Shown piece after piece: positions 1 through 6,545 of a stretch of 13,883 bases of DNA (positions are counted from its first letter, which is position 1; the number at the start of each line of letters is the position of its first letter). This stretch comes from SKVR01 sp964589855. GTDB taxonomy: Bacteria; Bacteroidota; Bacteroidia; Bacteroidales; UBA7960. Under the pieces are notes generated by a model. It saw nothing but the letters and a program-made list of their open reading frames with translations, was not told the DNA's origin and ran no database searches. The position numbers and the translations under genes are program-made. The stretch spans positions 1 to 13,883 of the forward strand of contig CAZPVB010000096.1 of the NCBI GenBank assembly GCA_964589855.1, in the 5' to 3' direction.

Positions 1-256
1 AATTATAATCATCCGCGTGTGTGTCAAAATTTTTGTCATGGATCGGTTCATTTTTTTCTTTTTCCTTTTCCAAAGAATAACTGGTTATGTTATTTGTGTT
101 TTTATCTTTGCAGATAAGATGTAATTTATCGCCTTTCTGGAATTTGGTTGTAAAATGATCGGCATTTCTTTCTGAAGACTGTAAATTTGACAAAAGAAGT
201 TCATTGTTATTAAAATAATTGGTTATGACTGAAATACAAAACAAGACTGAACTCAT
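1..256 (-). CDS. Possible partial coding region, unidentified, running off the left edge
   Basis: One minus-strand frame has no stop codon from base 304 to the left edge, and its only ATG is at 256. That ATG would overlap the first 32 bases of the divergent ADP-ribosylglycohydrolase gene, which is awkward. A TTG at 193 is an alternative start, but neither has a clear ribosome binding site. The translated part after residue 22 is hydrophilic and protein-like, with FQKGDKLHLICKDKNTN followed by a Lys/Glu-rich run, and shows no signal peptide or membrane segment. I do not recognise the family. An open frame of about 85 codons is uncommon by chance in DNA this AT-rich, but it is not proof, and the lack of a clean start keeps confidence low. 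Confidence 0.3.
   Translation of the reverse strand, partial: MSSVLFCISVITNYFNNNELLLSNLQSSERNADHFTTKFQKGDKLHLICKDKNTNNITSYSLEKEKEKNEPIHDKNFDTHADDYN
103..110 (+). promoter_or_regulatory. Bacteroidota-type -7 promoter element upstream of the ADP-ribosylglycohydrolase
   Basis: TATCTTTG matches the Bacteroidota -7 consensus TAnnTTTG. It would give a leader of about 110 bases before the ATG at 225. No clear TTG stands at the usual -33 distance. The site lies inside the possible minus-strand coding fragment, so only one of the two readings may be right. Confidence 0.25.
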
Positions 257-1190
257 CAAATCTGCCCTTTTGGGTGTTGCCGTTGGCGATGCGCTGGGTG
301 TACCCTACGAGTTTAAGAGCAGGGACAGGATGCTGGAAGAACCCGCAACAGGTATGACCGGGCATGGAACCCATAACATGCCTGCCGGTACTTTTTCCGA
401 CGATTCATCGCTGACCTTTTGCCTGGCAGAGATGCTTACGGGTGAGTTTGATTTACAGGTGCTTGCCAACCATTTTGTAAAATGGCTGCATGAAGGATAC
501 TGGACAGCCACCGGGCAAACCTTTGATGTGGGTATGACCACACGCGAAGCCATTAACAGATTTATGAACGGAGTGAAACCAGAATTAGCCGGAGGAACAG
601 ATGAGCACTCTAATGGCAACGGGTCTCTCATGCGTATACTGCCTCTGGTTTTTCACATGATCGATAAACCTATTGAAGAACGGTTCAGACTTGTTTCGCT
701 TGTTTCATCTGTTACCCATGCGCATATCCGCTCTGTTGTAGCATGTTTTTACTATCTTGAGTTTGCCCGGTTGCTCATTCTGAAAACCCCGGGTATCTAT
801 GCCTATATTGATTTGCAAAGAGACTTGCCTCCTTTCTTAAACCGGATGGGTGTGGAAAAAACGGAGATTGAGCAGTTTAACCGCCTCTTTCACGGCGATA
901 TACGTTTGATCCCCGAAAAGAAATATATCTACAGCAGTGGATATGTGGTACACACGCTGGAAGCCTCTGTGTATTGTTTTATGAAAACACTGAACTATAA
1001 AGATGCTGTTTTGAAAGCTGTGAATATGGGAGAAGATACCGATACCACCGCTGCTGTTACCGGCGGACTGGCTGGTCTGGTTTATGGTGCCCAAACTATC
1101 CCCGCTGAATGGATGAAAATGCTTGCCCGTAGGGCCGATATAGAGGATCTTGCAGTGAGGATGGCAGCAAATACGTCCGATGTAAGATAA
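225..1190 (+). CDS. ADP-ribosylglycohydrolase family protein (DraG/ARH fold)
   Basis: Predicted soluble metal-dependent hydrolase of 321 residues that removes ADP-ribose from a modified protein, nucleic acid or small molecule; the substrate cannot be told from sequence. Family signatures are in order: GDALGVPYEF (21-30), the metal-binding segment FSDDSSLT (57-64), GNGSLMRILP (131-140) and the C-terminal metal motif GEDTDTTAAVTGGLAG (269-284). The binuclear-metal aspartates D59, D60, D271 and D273 are present. The segment that is often TDDT in this family reads SDDS here, a conservative change. The start is placed at ATG 225; a TTG at 219 would add two residues. No signal peptide. No ADP-ribosyltransferase partner is visible in the window, so a toxin-antitoxin or nitrogenase-type role is not supported. 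Fold assignment is firm; cellular role is open. Confidence 0.93.
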   Translation: MTEIQNKTELIKSALLGVAVGDALGVPYEFKSRDRMLEEPATGMTGHGTHNMPAGTFSDDSSLTFCLAEMLTGEFDLQVLANHFVKWLHEGYWTATGQTFDVGMTTREAINRFMNGVKPELAGGTDEHSNGNGSLMRILPLVFHMIDKPIEERFRLVSLVSSVTHAHIRSVVACFYYLEFARLLILKTPGIYAYIDLQRDLPPFLNRMGVEKTEIEQFNRLFHGDIRLIPEKKYIYSSGYVVHTLEASVYCFMKTLNYKDAVLKAVNMGEDTDTTAAVTGGLAGLVYGAQTIPAEWMKMLARRADIEDLAVRMAANTSDVR

Positions 1191-1536
1191 TATTTCGTGT
1201 AACTAATTCATGGTTGCCGGAAGCAACCGAAACGAATGCTTAGTGAACTGTAGCCGCTAAATAAAGTGGAATGCTTAATTTGTATTTTTGGTGTTCAGGT
1301 CTTTCGAGTATTTGAAAAGCAGTGAGTTAAGTCCTTCGAATGATGGATTCCAAAACGAGAATAACGCAGTATTTGGCGTTTTTCTTGCAAAGACTAATGA
1401 GCAGGGAAACAACTATAGATGATTAATATTTAAACTGTTTACAAAAAACACATCCCGTTTAAAAGTATTCTTAATATTTAAGAGTGAGATAGGTTGGAAA
1501 TCAATACCAATAAGGAAAAACCTTTTTTCAGGAGCC
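1191..1536. other. Non-coding gap between convergent genes
   Basis: No convincing gene was seen in these 346 bases. They hold a hairpin just after the upstream gene (1212-1228), an 11-base direct repeat TTAATATTTAA at 1423-1433 and 1471-1481, and a short AAGG/CCTT stem followed by six T at 1512-1528. The genes on both sides point inward, so the gap should contain terminators rather than promoters. Confidence 0.5.
1212..1228 (+). terminator. Hairpin 22 bases after the ADP-ribosylglycohydrolase stop
   Basis: GGTTGC and GCAACC form a perfect 6-bp stem around the loop CGGAA. The position suits a 3' end structure, but no T-run follows, so it is only a weak candidate for an intrinsic terminator and may instead protect the mRNA end. 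Confidence 0.3.
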
Positions 1537-1992
1537 CTATTCTGGTTCTTCAGGTATGATCTCCACCGGATTTTCATAGGAATCATCCAGTGGGGGATAG
1601 TTGATGCGGTCTACCACCAGTATTGAGGAAAGATAAACAGGTGCTATTCTTCTTAAAAACCTTTCTGCATCGAGGCGGGTTCTGAAATCACCAACCCTGA
1701 GTTTATAGTAGGGTTCGTCGTATGATATATAGGATCTTACCTCAGGAAAACGGGAATCAAACTGCGATTTCATTCGGTCTGTGCGCAGTTTCGAACGGTT
1801 CCCCGAATCTGTGTAAATTTGGATCCTGTATCCTTGCATGCCCTGTTTTTTGTTTATCTCACGATAAGACTCCAAAACATCTTCTATCTGTGGATCCTGA
1901 TCTATATATCTTTTTTCAGCACCAGATTGTGCTTTACTGGTTATTGAAAATACCAGTGCCAATACAAGGATTAATAAAAATACTCTAATCAT
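1537..1992 (-). CDS. Exported SPOR-domain protein
   Basis: Small secreted protein of 151 residues. Residues 1-21 form a signal peptide (hydrophobic core from about 3 to 17, ending SKA before QSGAE). After a short charged linker, residues 53-127 look like a SPOR domain: it opens with GYRIQIYTDSG and contains YYKLRVGDFRTRLDAERFL, the usual pattern of a beta-strand, then K/R-V-G-x-F, then an Ala/Glu-rich helix. SPOR domains bind denuded glycan strands of peptidoglycan, often at division sites, so a periplasmic cell-wall role is likely. The C-terminal 20 residues are acidic and proline-rich. No lipobox is present. Upstream lies a structured non-coding region of 348 bases, so it is probably transcribed on its own. 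Confidence 0.85.
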   Translation of the reverse strand: MIRVFLLILVLALVFSITSKAQSGAEKRYIDQDPQIEDVLESYREINKKQGMQGYRIQIYTDSGNRSKLRTDRMKSQFDSRFPEVRSYISYDEPYYKLRVGDFRTRLDAERFLRRIAPVYLSSILVVDRINYPPLDDSYENPVEIIPEEPE

Positions 1993-2112
1993 AAAATCGT
2001 TTTTTTACGAAGTAAAATGTTGTTGTATCACTTTCCCTGTCTAATCGGTAAAGTGGTATGTTTTCATTTTTTATACTTTTAGGTATTGTACTCAAAATCT
2101 TGATCATTCAAA

Positions 2113-2126
2113 CTGAAAACGTTCAG
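2113..2126. repeat. Short inverted repeat CTGAA/TTCAG
   Basis: CTGAA and TTCAG flank the four bases AACG. It is the first of three closely spaced inverted repeats and may be a protein-binding site or a small RNA hairpin. Confidence 0.35.
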
Positions 2127-2141
2127 CGGTAATAATTATTC

Positions 2142-2153
2142 TGTTTGCAAACA
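2142..2153. repeat. Perfect 12-base palindrome TGTTTGCAAACA
   Basis: The 12 bases are fully self-complementary with no spacer, which fits a dimeric repressor operator better than an RNA hairpin. It lies about 150 bases upstream of the SPOR gene start (1992). No regulator can be named from the sequence. Confidence 0.4.
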
Positions 2154-2171
2154 ACGATTATTGAATCTACT

Positions 2172-2189
2172 CCGAAAACGAGTTTTCGG
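2172..2189. repeat. Strong hairpin CCGAAAA/TTTTCGG
   Basis: A 7-bp perfect stem around the loop CGAG, the strongest stem in this gap. Neither strand has a T-run directly after it, so it does not look like a standard intrinsic terminator. Confidence 0.45.
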
Positions 2190-2316
2190 GAAATTCGCCA
2201 AAATTCCAGGCTTTTCATTGTCCGAATATCAAATATTTAAATTAGCGTGAATTTATGTAATATATTGACAATAAAATCCTTAAAGTTGACTCATTGTTAC
2301 TTTACTGAAAATCTAC

Positions 2317-2332
2317 TTTGCATTTCTGCAAA
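2317..2332 (-). terminator. Hairpin just after isocitrate dehydrogenase
   Basis: TTTGCA and TGCAAA form a 6-bp stem around a GAAA tetraloop (read on the minus strand), 8 bases beyond the stop codon. The tail is GTAGATTTTC, with only a weak T-run, so termination is plausible but unproven. Confidence 0.35.
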
Positions 2333-2340
2333 ATGTTCTG

Positions 2341-3777
2341 TTATTGCCCTTGTCCAAGTGAAAAAGCAGTTTTTCCGTCAAAGGAATACAGGTTTTCTGT
2401 TTTGATCACGTCTATGCCATTGTTAACAGCGGCATCGAGCAATTGAACGATGTCTTTGTTGGTAAACTGAGTTCCCTCTGCAGGTTTAAATCTGCATCGC
2501 CAGTGATCGGTACAGAATGTTTCATCAAATCCATCGGGCCAAACCTTGATACCCCGGTTGGTGATCATAGACAGTTTTATGTTTTTTGTTTCGATGCTTT
2601 TCAGCAGTGATGCCATTTTTTCGGGGTCTGATCCGCTCCAGTGAGCAAATATATCCACACCCTGCAGTTCTTTTTTTGCAGGAGATCTTTTTGTATAAAC
2701 AGGCATTTGAAATACTTTATCGGTATTGTAAGATGCCACGGCCATTTTTGTGGGTTTGCCCCCCAGGTTCCGGATCACCGCATCCGCAAATTCCCGGGTT
2801 CCCAGCTTCTCCTTACTCAATCCTTCTTTGTAGATATCGAAGGTATGATAGCCCTCTTCTATGGTTTTCAGCCAGGCATTCTGAATTTTTTCTGCAACTT
2901 CTGTTTGTCCAATATGAACGAGCATCATCAATGCACCCTGTAGCAAACCTGATGGATTGGCAATGTTTTGACCGGCAATGGTGGGTGCTGACCCATGAAT
3001 GGCTTCAAACATAGCGCATTCTTCACCAATATTTGCCGATCCGGCCAATCCTACCGACCCGGCTATAAGTGCTGCAATATCAGAAATAACATCACCATAA
3101 AGATTCAGGGTGACGATCACATCAAATTCCTCAGGGGTTGCTGCAAGTTTAGCAGCACCTATGTCAATAATCCAGTGCTCTTTTTCTATCTCAGGATATT
3201 CTTCTCCTATCTCATTAAATATCTGATGAAACAATCCATCCGTTTGTTTCATGATATTGTCTTTCGAAAAACAACTAACCTTTTTTCTTCCATATTGCTT
3301 CGCATATTCGAAAGCATAGCGGATAATCTTCTCACTTCCCGGTCTGCTTATCAGCTTCAGGCACTGAACAACTTCATCCGTTTGCTGGTGCTCGATGCCG
3401 GCATAAAGGTCTTCTTCGTTTTCCCTTACAATCACCACATCCATTTCCGGGTGCTTGGTGGTTACATAGGGGTGCATGCTCACTACAGGACGAACATTGG
3501 CATACAGTCCCAGCGATTTGCGGGTGGTTACATTTACACTTTTATAACCCCCTCCCTGGGGAGTGGTGATGGGTGCTTTCAGAAATACTTTGTTTGTCCT
3601 TATCGTATCCCAGGATTCATGAGCAATGCCTGATGAATTGCCGGAAAGATAGATCTTTTCACCTACTTCTATCTCATCAAATGCGATCTCTGCTTTTGCT
3701 GATTTGAGTATTTTTAATACTGCATCCATGATCTCAGGGCCTATACCATCTCCTTTGGCAACTGTAATTCTTTTCAT
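2341..3777 (-). CDS. icd: Isocitrate dehydrogenase, long Thermus/Rickettsia-type
   Basis: Cytoplasmic enzyme of the citric-acid cycle that oxidises isocitrate to 2-oxoglutarate and CO2. The 478-residue length and an extra C-terminal domain (about 345-478) match the Thermus/Rickettsia-type subgroup rather than the 416-residue E. coli type. Substrate and metal residues are all in place by alignment to E. coli: S80, N82, R86, R96, R118, Y125, K177, D205, D229, D233. The coenzyme loop reads HGSAPTIAGQNIANP (261-275). The four positions that bind the NADP 2'-phosphate in E. coli (K344, Y345, Y391, R395) appear to be T266, I267, F313 and K317 here, so NADP preference should not be assumed. The start ATG follows an A-rich stretch typical of the phylum. 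Divergent from the sulfatase, with no operon partner. Confidence 0.95.
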   Translation of the reverse strand: MKRITVAKGDGIGPEIMDAVLKILKSAKAEIAFDEIEVGEKIYLSGNSSGIAHESWDTIRTNKVFLKAPITTPQGGGYKSVNVTTRKSLGLYANVRPVVSMHPYVTTKHPEMDVVIVRENEEDLYAGIEHQQTDEVVQCLKLISRPGSEKIIRYAFEYAKQYGRKKVSCFSKDNIMKQTDGLFHQIFNEIGEEYPEIEKEHWIIDIGAAKLAATPEEFDVIVTLNLYGDVISDIAALIAGSVGLAGSANIGEECAMFEAIHGSAPTIAGQNIANPSGLLQGALMMLVHIGQTEVAEKIQNAWLKTIEEGYHTFDIYKEGLSKEKLGTREFADAVIRNLGGKPTKMAVASYNTDKVFQMPVYTKRSPAKKELQGVDIFAHWSGSDPEKMASLLKSIETKNIKLSMITNRGIKVWPDGFDETFCTDHWRCRFKPAEGTQFTNKDIVQLLDAAVNNGIDVIKTENLYSFDGKTAFSLGQGQ

Positions 3778-4073
3778 TTTTTCTTTGTTTTTTGGGTTTA
3801 AAAGTGATTATGATCTGCTTTTGATACACTTTGTTTTGTATATGATCTATAAAAGTAATTACTTTCCGGCAATTGATTGTTATACATATTGAAGGTTTTC
3901 TCTGGATTTTTCCTTTGAAACATTTGCTATGCTTTTATCCGTGCTCTGCCTGATTGCTTCTTTTTCACGTATGTTAACCCTTTTCGGGTAGATTTGTTTT
4001 TTTATGTCTCAAAAAATTAATAGTTAAAGTCGTTTTCATTATATTTGTTTTTTGCAATATTAAAACCGGATTT
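3778..4073. promoter_or_regulatory. Divergent promoter region between isocitrate dehydrogenase and the sulfatase
   Basis: These 296 bases separate two divergent genes and contain no gene. A good promoter element for the sulfatase is at 4040-4047. For the dehydrogenase, only a partial match (TACTTTTA on the minus strand, about 3850-3857) could be found. Confidence 0.5.
4040..4047 (+). promoter_or_regulatory. Bacteroidota -7 promoter element of the sulfatase gene
   Basis: TATATTTG matches TAnnTTTG exactly and ends 26 bases before the ATG at 4074, giving a short leader of about 20 bases. The -33 region is poor (TTA instead of TTG near 4017-4025). Confidence 0.5.
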
Positions 4074-5474
4074 ATGAAAGCAAAACAAATTCTTTTTCCT
4101 GCATTGGGGTTGTTACCTGTATCTGCTTTTTTGCAGGGATGCGGTCAGCTTGCACTGCAACAGGAACCTTCTGCACCAAATGTAGTAATCATATTTTTAG
4201 ATGATGCCGGGTGGGCTGATTTTGAACCTTTTGGTCAAAACGACTATTCTACACCCCATCTGAAGAAACTTGCCGGAGAGGGAAGACAGTTTCATAATTT
4301 CTATGTTCCGCAGGCTGTCTGTTCTGCTTCGCGGTCAGCTTTGTTAACGGGTTGTTATCCGGGAAGAACTGGTATGCATGGGGCACATGGACCCAATGCA
4401 CGGGGTGTGGAACCTTCTTTTGCAACCATAGCAGAAGTATTGCAAAAAAATAATTACTATACAGGGATGTTTGGTAAATGGCATATTGGCGATCAGGATG
4501 ATACCCGGCCACATAACAGGGGCTTCGATGAATCAGCAGGTATTATGTATAGCAACGATATGTGGGCAGGTCATCCGGTGAATCCGGATTACTGGGGTCA
4601 GTTTCCGCTGCAGTACTGGGAAAATGGTCTGGTAAAGATTGATTCGGTAACGCATGAACACCAGGAAATGTTTACAACCTGGATTACAGAAGATGCAGTT
4701 GATTTTATCAACAGAAATCATGAAAATCCATTCTTTCTTTATGTTGCTCATCCGCAACCCCATGTACCTCTATTTGTGAGTGATAAGTATAGGGGAGTTT
4801 CTTCTCAGGGGCTTTATGGCGATGTGATCATGGAAATTGACTGGTCTGTGGGGGAGATCATGAGTGCTCTCAGGGAAAATGGTGTAGAAGAAAACACAAT
4901 GGTTGTTTTTACCTCTGATAACGGACCCTGGATCACCTATGGCGATCACGCAGGTAAAACACCCTTTCGGGCTAGTAAAACTACTTCTTTTGATGGGGGT
5001 ATCAGGTCTCCGCTGGTGATCAAATACCCTGATCAGATTAAGAAAGGAACCATTTCCAAAGATTGTTTTTTCTCTATTGATTTTTTGCCTACGATTGCTC
5101 ATATAGCAGGTGCACCATTACCTGAAAATGAAATTGATGGTGAAAACGTATGGGGACTCATAAAAGGCGAAGAAAATGCCGAAAATCCACATGATTATTA
5201 TGCTGTAAGTCTCAACCGTCAGTTCGAAGCAATCTTGTCGCCCGATGGAAGATGGAAACTGCATTTGCCACACAATTATTTCTCGGTGATCAATGCCGGT
5301 GGGGGTGGATACCCTGGCAATTCTACTCCTTTAAAAATTGATACTACTTTGTTTGATCTTCAGCATGATCCTTATGAAAAAAAAGGAAATGTGATGCATT
5401 TGCACCCGGATGTGCTATCTGAATTGTTGAACTATGCGGAAATACATAGTGAAAAGTTTTATTCGGAAAAATAA
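4074..5474 (+). CDS. Sulfatase, arylsulfatase-type, predicted lipoprotein
   Basis: Hydrolyses a sulfate ester, probably from a sulfated glycan or aromatic compound; the exact substrate cannot be read from sequence. The 466 residues start with a lipoprotein signal ending LQGC (lipid-anchored C23). The catalytic core is intact: metal ligands D43-D44, formylglycine site C83-S-A-S-R87, K135/H137 in GKWHIG, H226/H230 in AHPQPHVPL, D282-N283 in FTSDNGPW, and K302 before FDGGIRSP. The formylglycine motif has Ala, not Pro, two residues after Cys. Such motifs are matured by the radical-SAM enzyme anSME rather than by FGE, which prefers C-x-P-x-R. No maturase or SusC/SusD pair is nearby, so the gene is not part of a visible polysaccharide-utilisation locus. 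It ends at a terminator-like hairpin and is probably monocistronic. Confidence 0.95.
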   Translation: MKAKQILFPALGLLPVSAFLQGCGQLALQQEPSAPNVVIIFLDDAGWADFEPFGQNDYSTPHLKKLAGEGRQFHNFYVPQAVCSASRSALLTGCYPGRTGMHGAHGPNARGVEPSFATIAEVLQKNNYYTGMFGKWHIGDQDDTRPHNRGFDESAGIMYSNDMWAGHPVNPDYWGQFPLQYWENGLVKIDSVTHEHQEMFTTWITEDAVDFINRNHENPFFLYVAHPQPHVPLFVSDKYRGVSSQGLYGDVIMEIDWSVGEIMSALRENGVEENTMVVFTSDNGPWITYGDHAGKTPFRASKTTSFDGGIRSPLVIKYPDQIKKGTISKDCFFSIDFLPTIAHIAGAPLPENEIDGENVWGLIKGEENAENPHDYYAVSLNRQFEAILSPDGRWKLHLPHNYFSVINAGGGGYPGNSTPLKIDTTLFDLQHDPYEKKGNVMHLHPDVLSELLNYAEIHSEKFYSEK

Positions 5475-5513
5475 AGTGAAATGATACGAAGCATAATTCT
5501 CGATAACAATGGG

Positions 5514-5563
5514 CATTAATCTTTTATAATGAAGTTTATTTCCAGATTAATGGTCTGTTTTTT
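5514..5563 (+). terminator. Terminator-like inverted repeat after the sulfatase gene
   Basis: CATTAATCT (5514-5522) and AGATTAATG (5544-5552) are a perfect 9-bp inverted repeat with a 21-base loop, followed five bases later by six T (5558-5563). It starts 40 bases after the sulfatase stop. The AT-rich stem and long loop make it less than ideal. Confidence 0.5.
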
Positions 5564-5724
5564 ATTTGCAAAAACCCTAATATAAAAGTTAATCGCCGAA
5601 GGTCAAGCACCGTATACCAATCGCTAAAATTTTCTTCTTCCCGCAACCATTCATTTCCGGTTTTGTTCTAAAAAACATTTTTCCTGTATGGGTTGTTTTC
5701 AAAAGAAACTTCAAGAAATTGATT

Positions 5725-6108
5725 ATGCAAATTACTTTAAAACTTGCCGCTATATATAACATCCTCTGGGGAACATGGGTTGTATTGTTTCCCACTCAGT
5801 TTTTTCATCTGGTGCATATGGAACCTCTTAACCACCCCGTTGTTTGGCAAGGAATGGGTATGGTGATTGGTGTATGGGGTTTGGGTTATTGGTGGGCGAG
5901 CTATGATCCTGTCAGGCACTGGCCCATTGTTGCCATTGGATTTATGGGTAAAATATTGGGACCTCTGGGTTTCATTTTTCATTATATACAGGGCAACATC
6001 TCCATAGGTTTTGGATATACCCTCATTACCAACGATTTGATCTGGTGGGTGCCTTTTGCGTTGATACTCCGGAAAGTGCATCTTGAAACACGCTGGAAAC
6101 TAGCCTGA
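5725..6108 (+). CDS. Small four-helix membrane protein of unknown function
   Basis: 127 residues from ATG 5725; a TTG six bases upstream would add two. Four hydrophobic segments are visible at about 7-27, 41-59, 66-88 and 101-116, so it is an integral inner-membrane protein. The loops are short and rich in Trp, His and Pro (HMEPLNHP, YDPVRHWP). I recall no defined enzymatic function for this type of protein and see no catalytic motif. It lies 24 bases upstream of a DoxX-like membrane protein on the same strand, and the two are probably co-transcribed. The promoter was not identified in the 160 bases between the sulfatase terminator and this start. Confidence 0.75.
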   Translation: MQITLKLAAIYNILWGTWVVLFPTQFFHLVHMEPLNHPVVWQGMGMVIGVWGLGYWWASYDPVRHWPIVAIGFMGKILGPLGFIFHYIQGNISIGFGYTLITNDLIWWVPFALILRKVHLETRWKLA

Positions 6109-6132
6109 TATCCGAAGATTATCGAAAATTTT

Positions 6133-6528
6133 ATGAGCATTCAACATACTCTTTTTTTGTCACCTTTAAGGTTCTTCAGAATCGGTTTTGCTCTTTTCTT
6201 TGTTGTTGCCGGCATCAATCATTTTGTCATGCCAGACTTTTACCGACCTCTTATCCCTCCGTATTTCCCTTTTCCTGTCTTTCTCAATTATTTTTCCGGT
6301 TTTATTGAACTGGTGGCAGGTTTAGGACTATTATTTCCCATAACACGCAGGATTGCAGTGTTTTCAATCATGGTGCTTATGCTTCTTTTTATCCCTTCTC
6401 ATGTTTACTTTATCCGGATGGGTTCGTGCATAGAAGATAGTTTGTGTGTTGCACCCTGGATAGCATGGGTTAGGCTGTGGATCATTCATCCTCTGCTGAT
6501 CCTATCGGCCTGGGTTTTGAGAAAATAA
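6133..6528 (+). CDS. DoxX-like integral membrane protein
   Basis: 131 residues with four predicted membrane helices at about 13-32, 50-69, 73-95 and 107-127. The pattern FVVAGINHFVMPDFYRPLIP (22-41), followed by a Glu in the second helix (SGFIELVAGLGLLFP), is typical of the DoxX/COG4270 family. Members have been linked to quinone or redox functions in the membrane, but this subgroup has no proven activity. Two cysteines (C99, C105) sit in the loop before the last helix and could form a disulfide; this is inference. It is probably in an operon with the small membrane gene 24 bases upstream. Its stop lies only 17 bases from the end of the convergent rlmN gene, leaving little room for separate terminators. 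Confidence 0.85.
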   Translation: MSIQHTLFLSPLRFFRIGFALFFVVAGINHFVMPDFYRPLIPPYFPFPVFLNYFSGFIELVAGLGLLFPITRRIAVFSIMVLMLLFIPSHVYFIRMGSCIEDSLCVAPWIAWVRLWIIHPLLILSAWVLRK

Positions 6529-6545
6529 TTTGCGAAGGTTTTTGA

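Larger units (their letters stand above)
1993..2340. other. Structured non-coding region between the SPOR gene and isocitrate dehydrogenase
   Basis: No gene was seen in these 348 bases. The region separates two minus-strand genes, so it should hold the end of the isocitrate dehydrogenase transcript and the promoter of the SPOR gene. It contains four inverted repeats: 2113-2126, 2142-2153, 2172-2189 and 2317-2332. No clear TAnnTTTG element was found ahead of the SPOR start; TACTTCG at about 2007-2013 on the minus strand is only a poor match. Confidence 0.5.

Noticed and set aside
225..1190. ADP-ribosylation toxin-antitoxin or nitrogenase-control system
   Set aside because: Only the hydrolase is present. 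No ADP-ribosyltransferase, DarT-like toxin or nif gene is visible in the window.
2995..3633. Plus-strand open frame of 212 codons inside isocitrate dehydrogenase
   Set aside because: It lies fully inside a confidently identified gene on the other strand, and its product has no recognisable motif.
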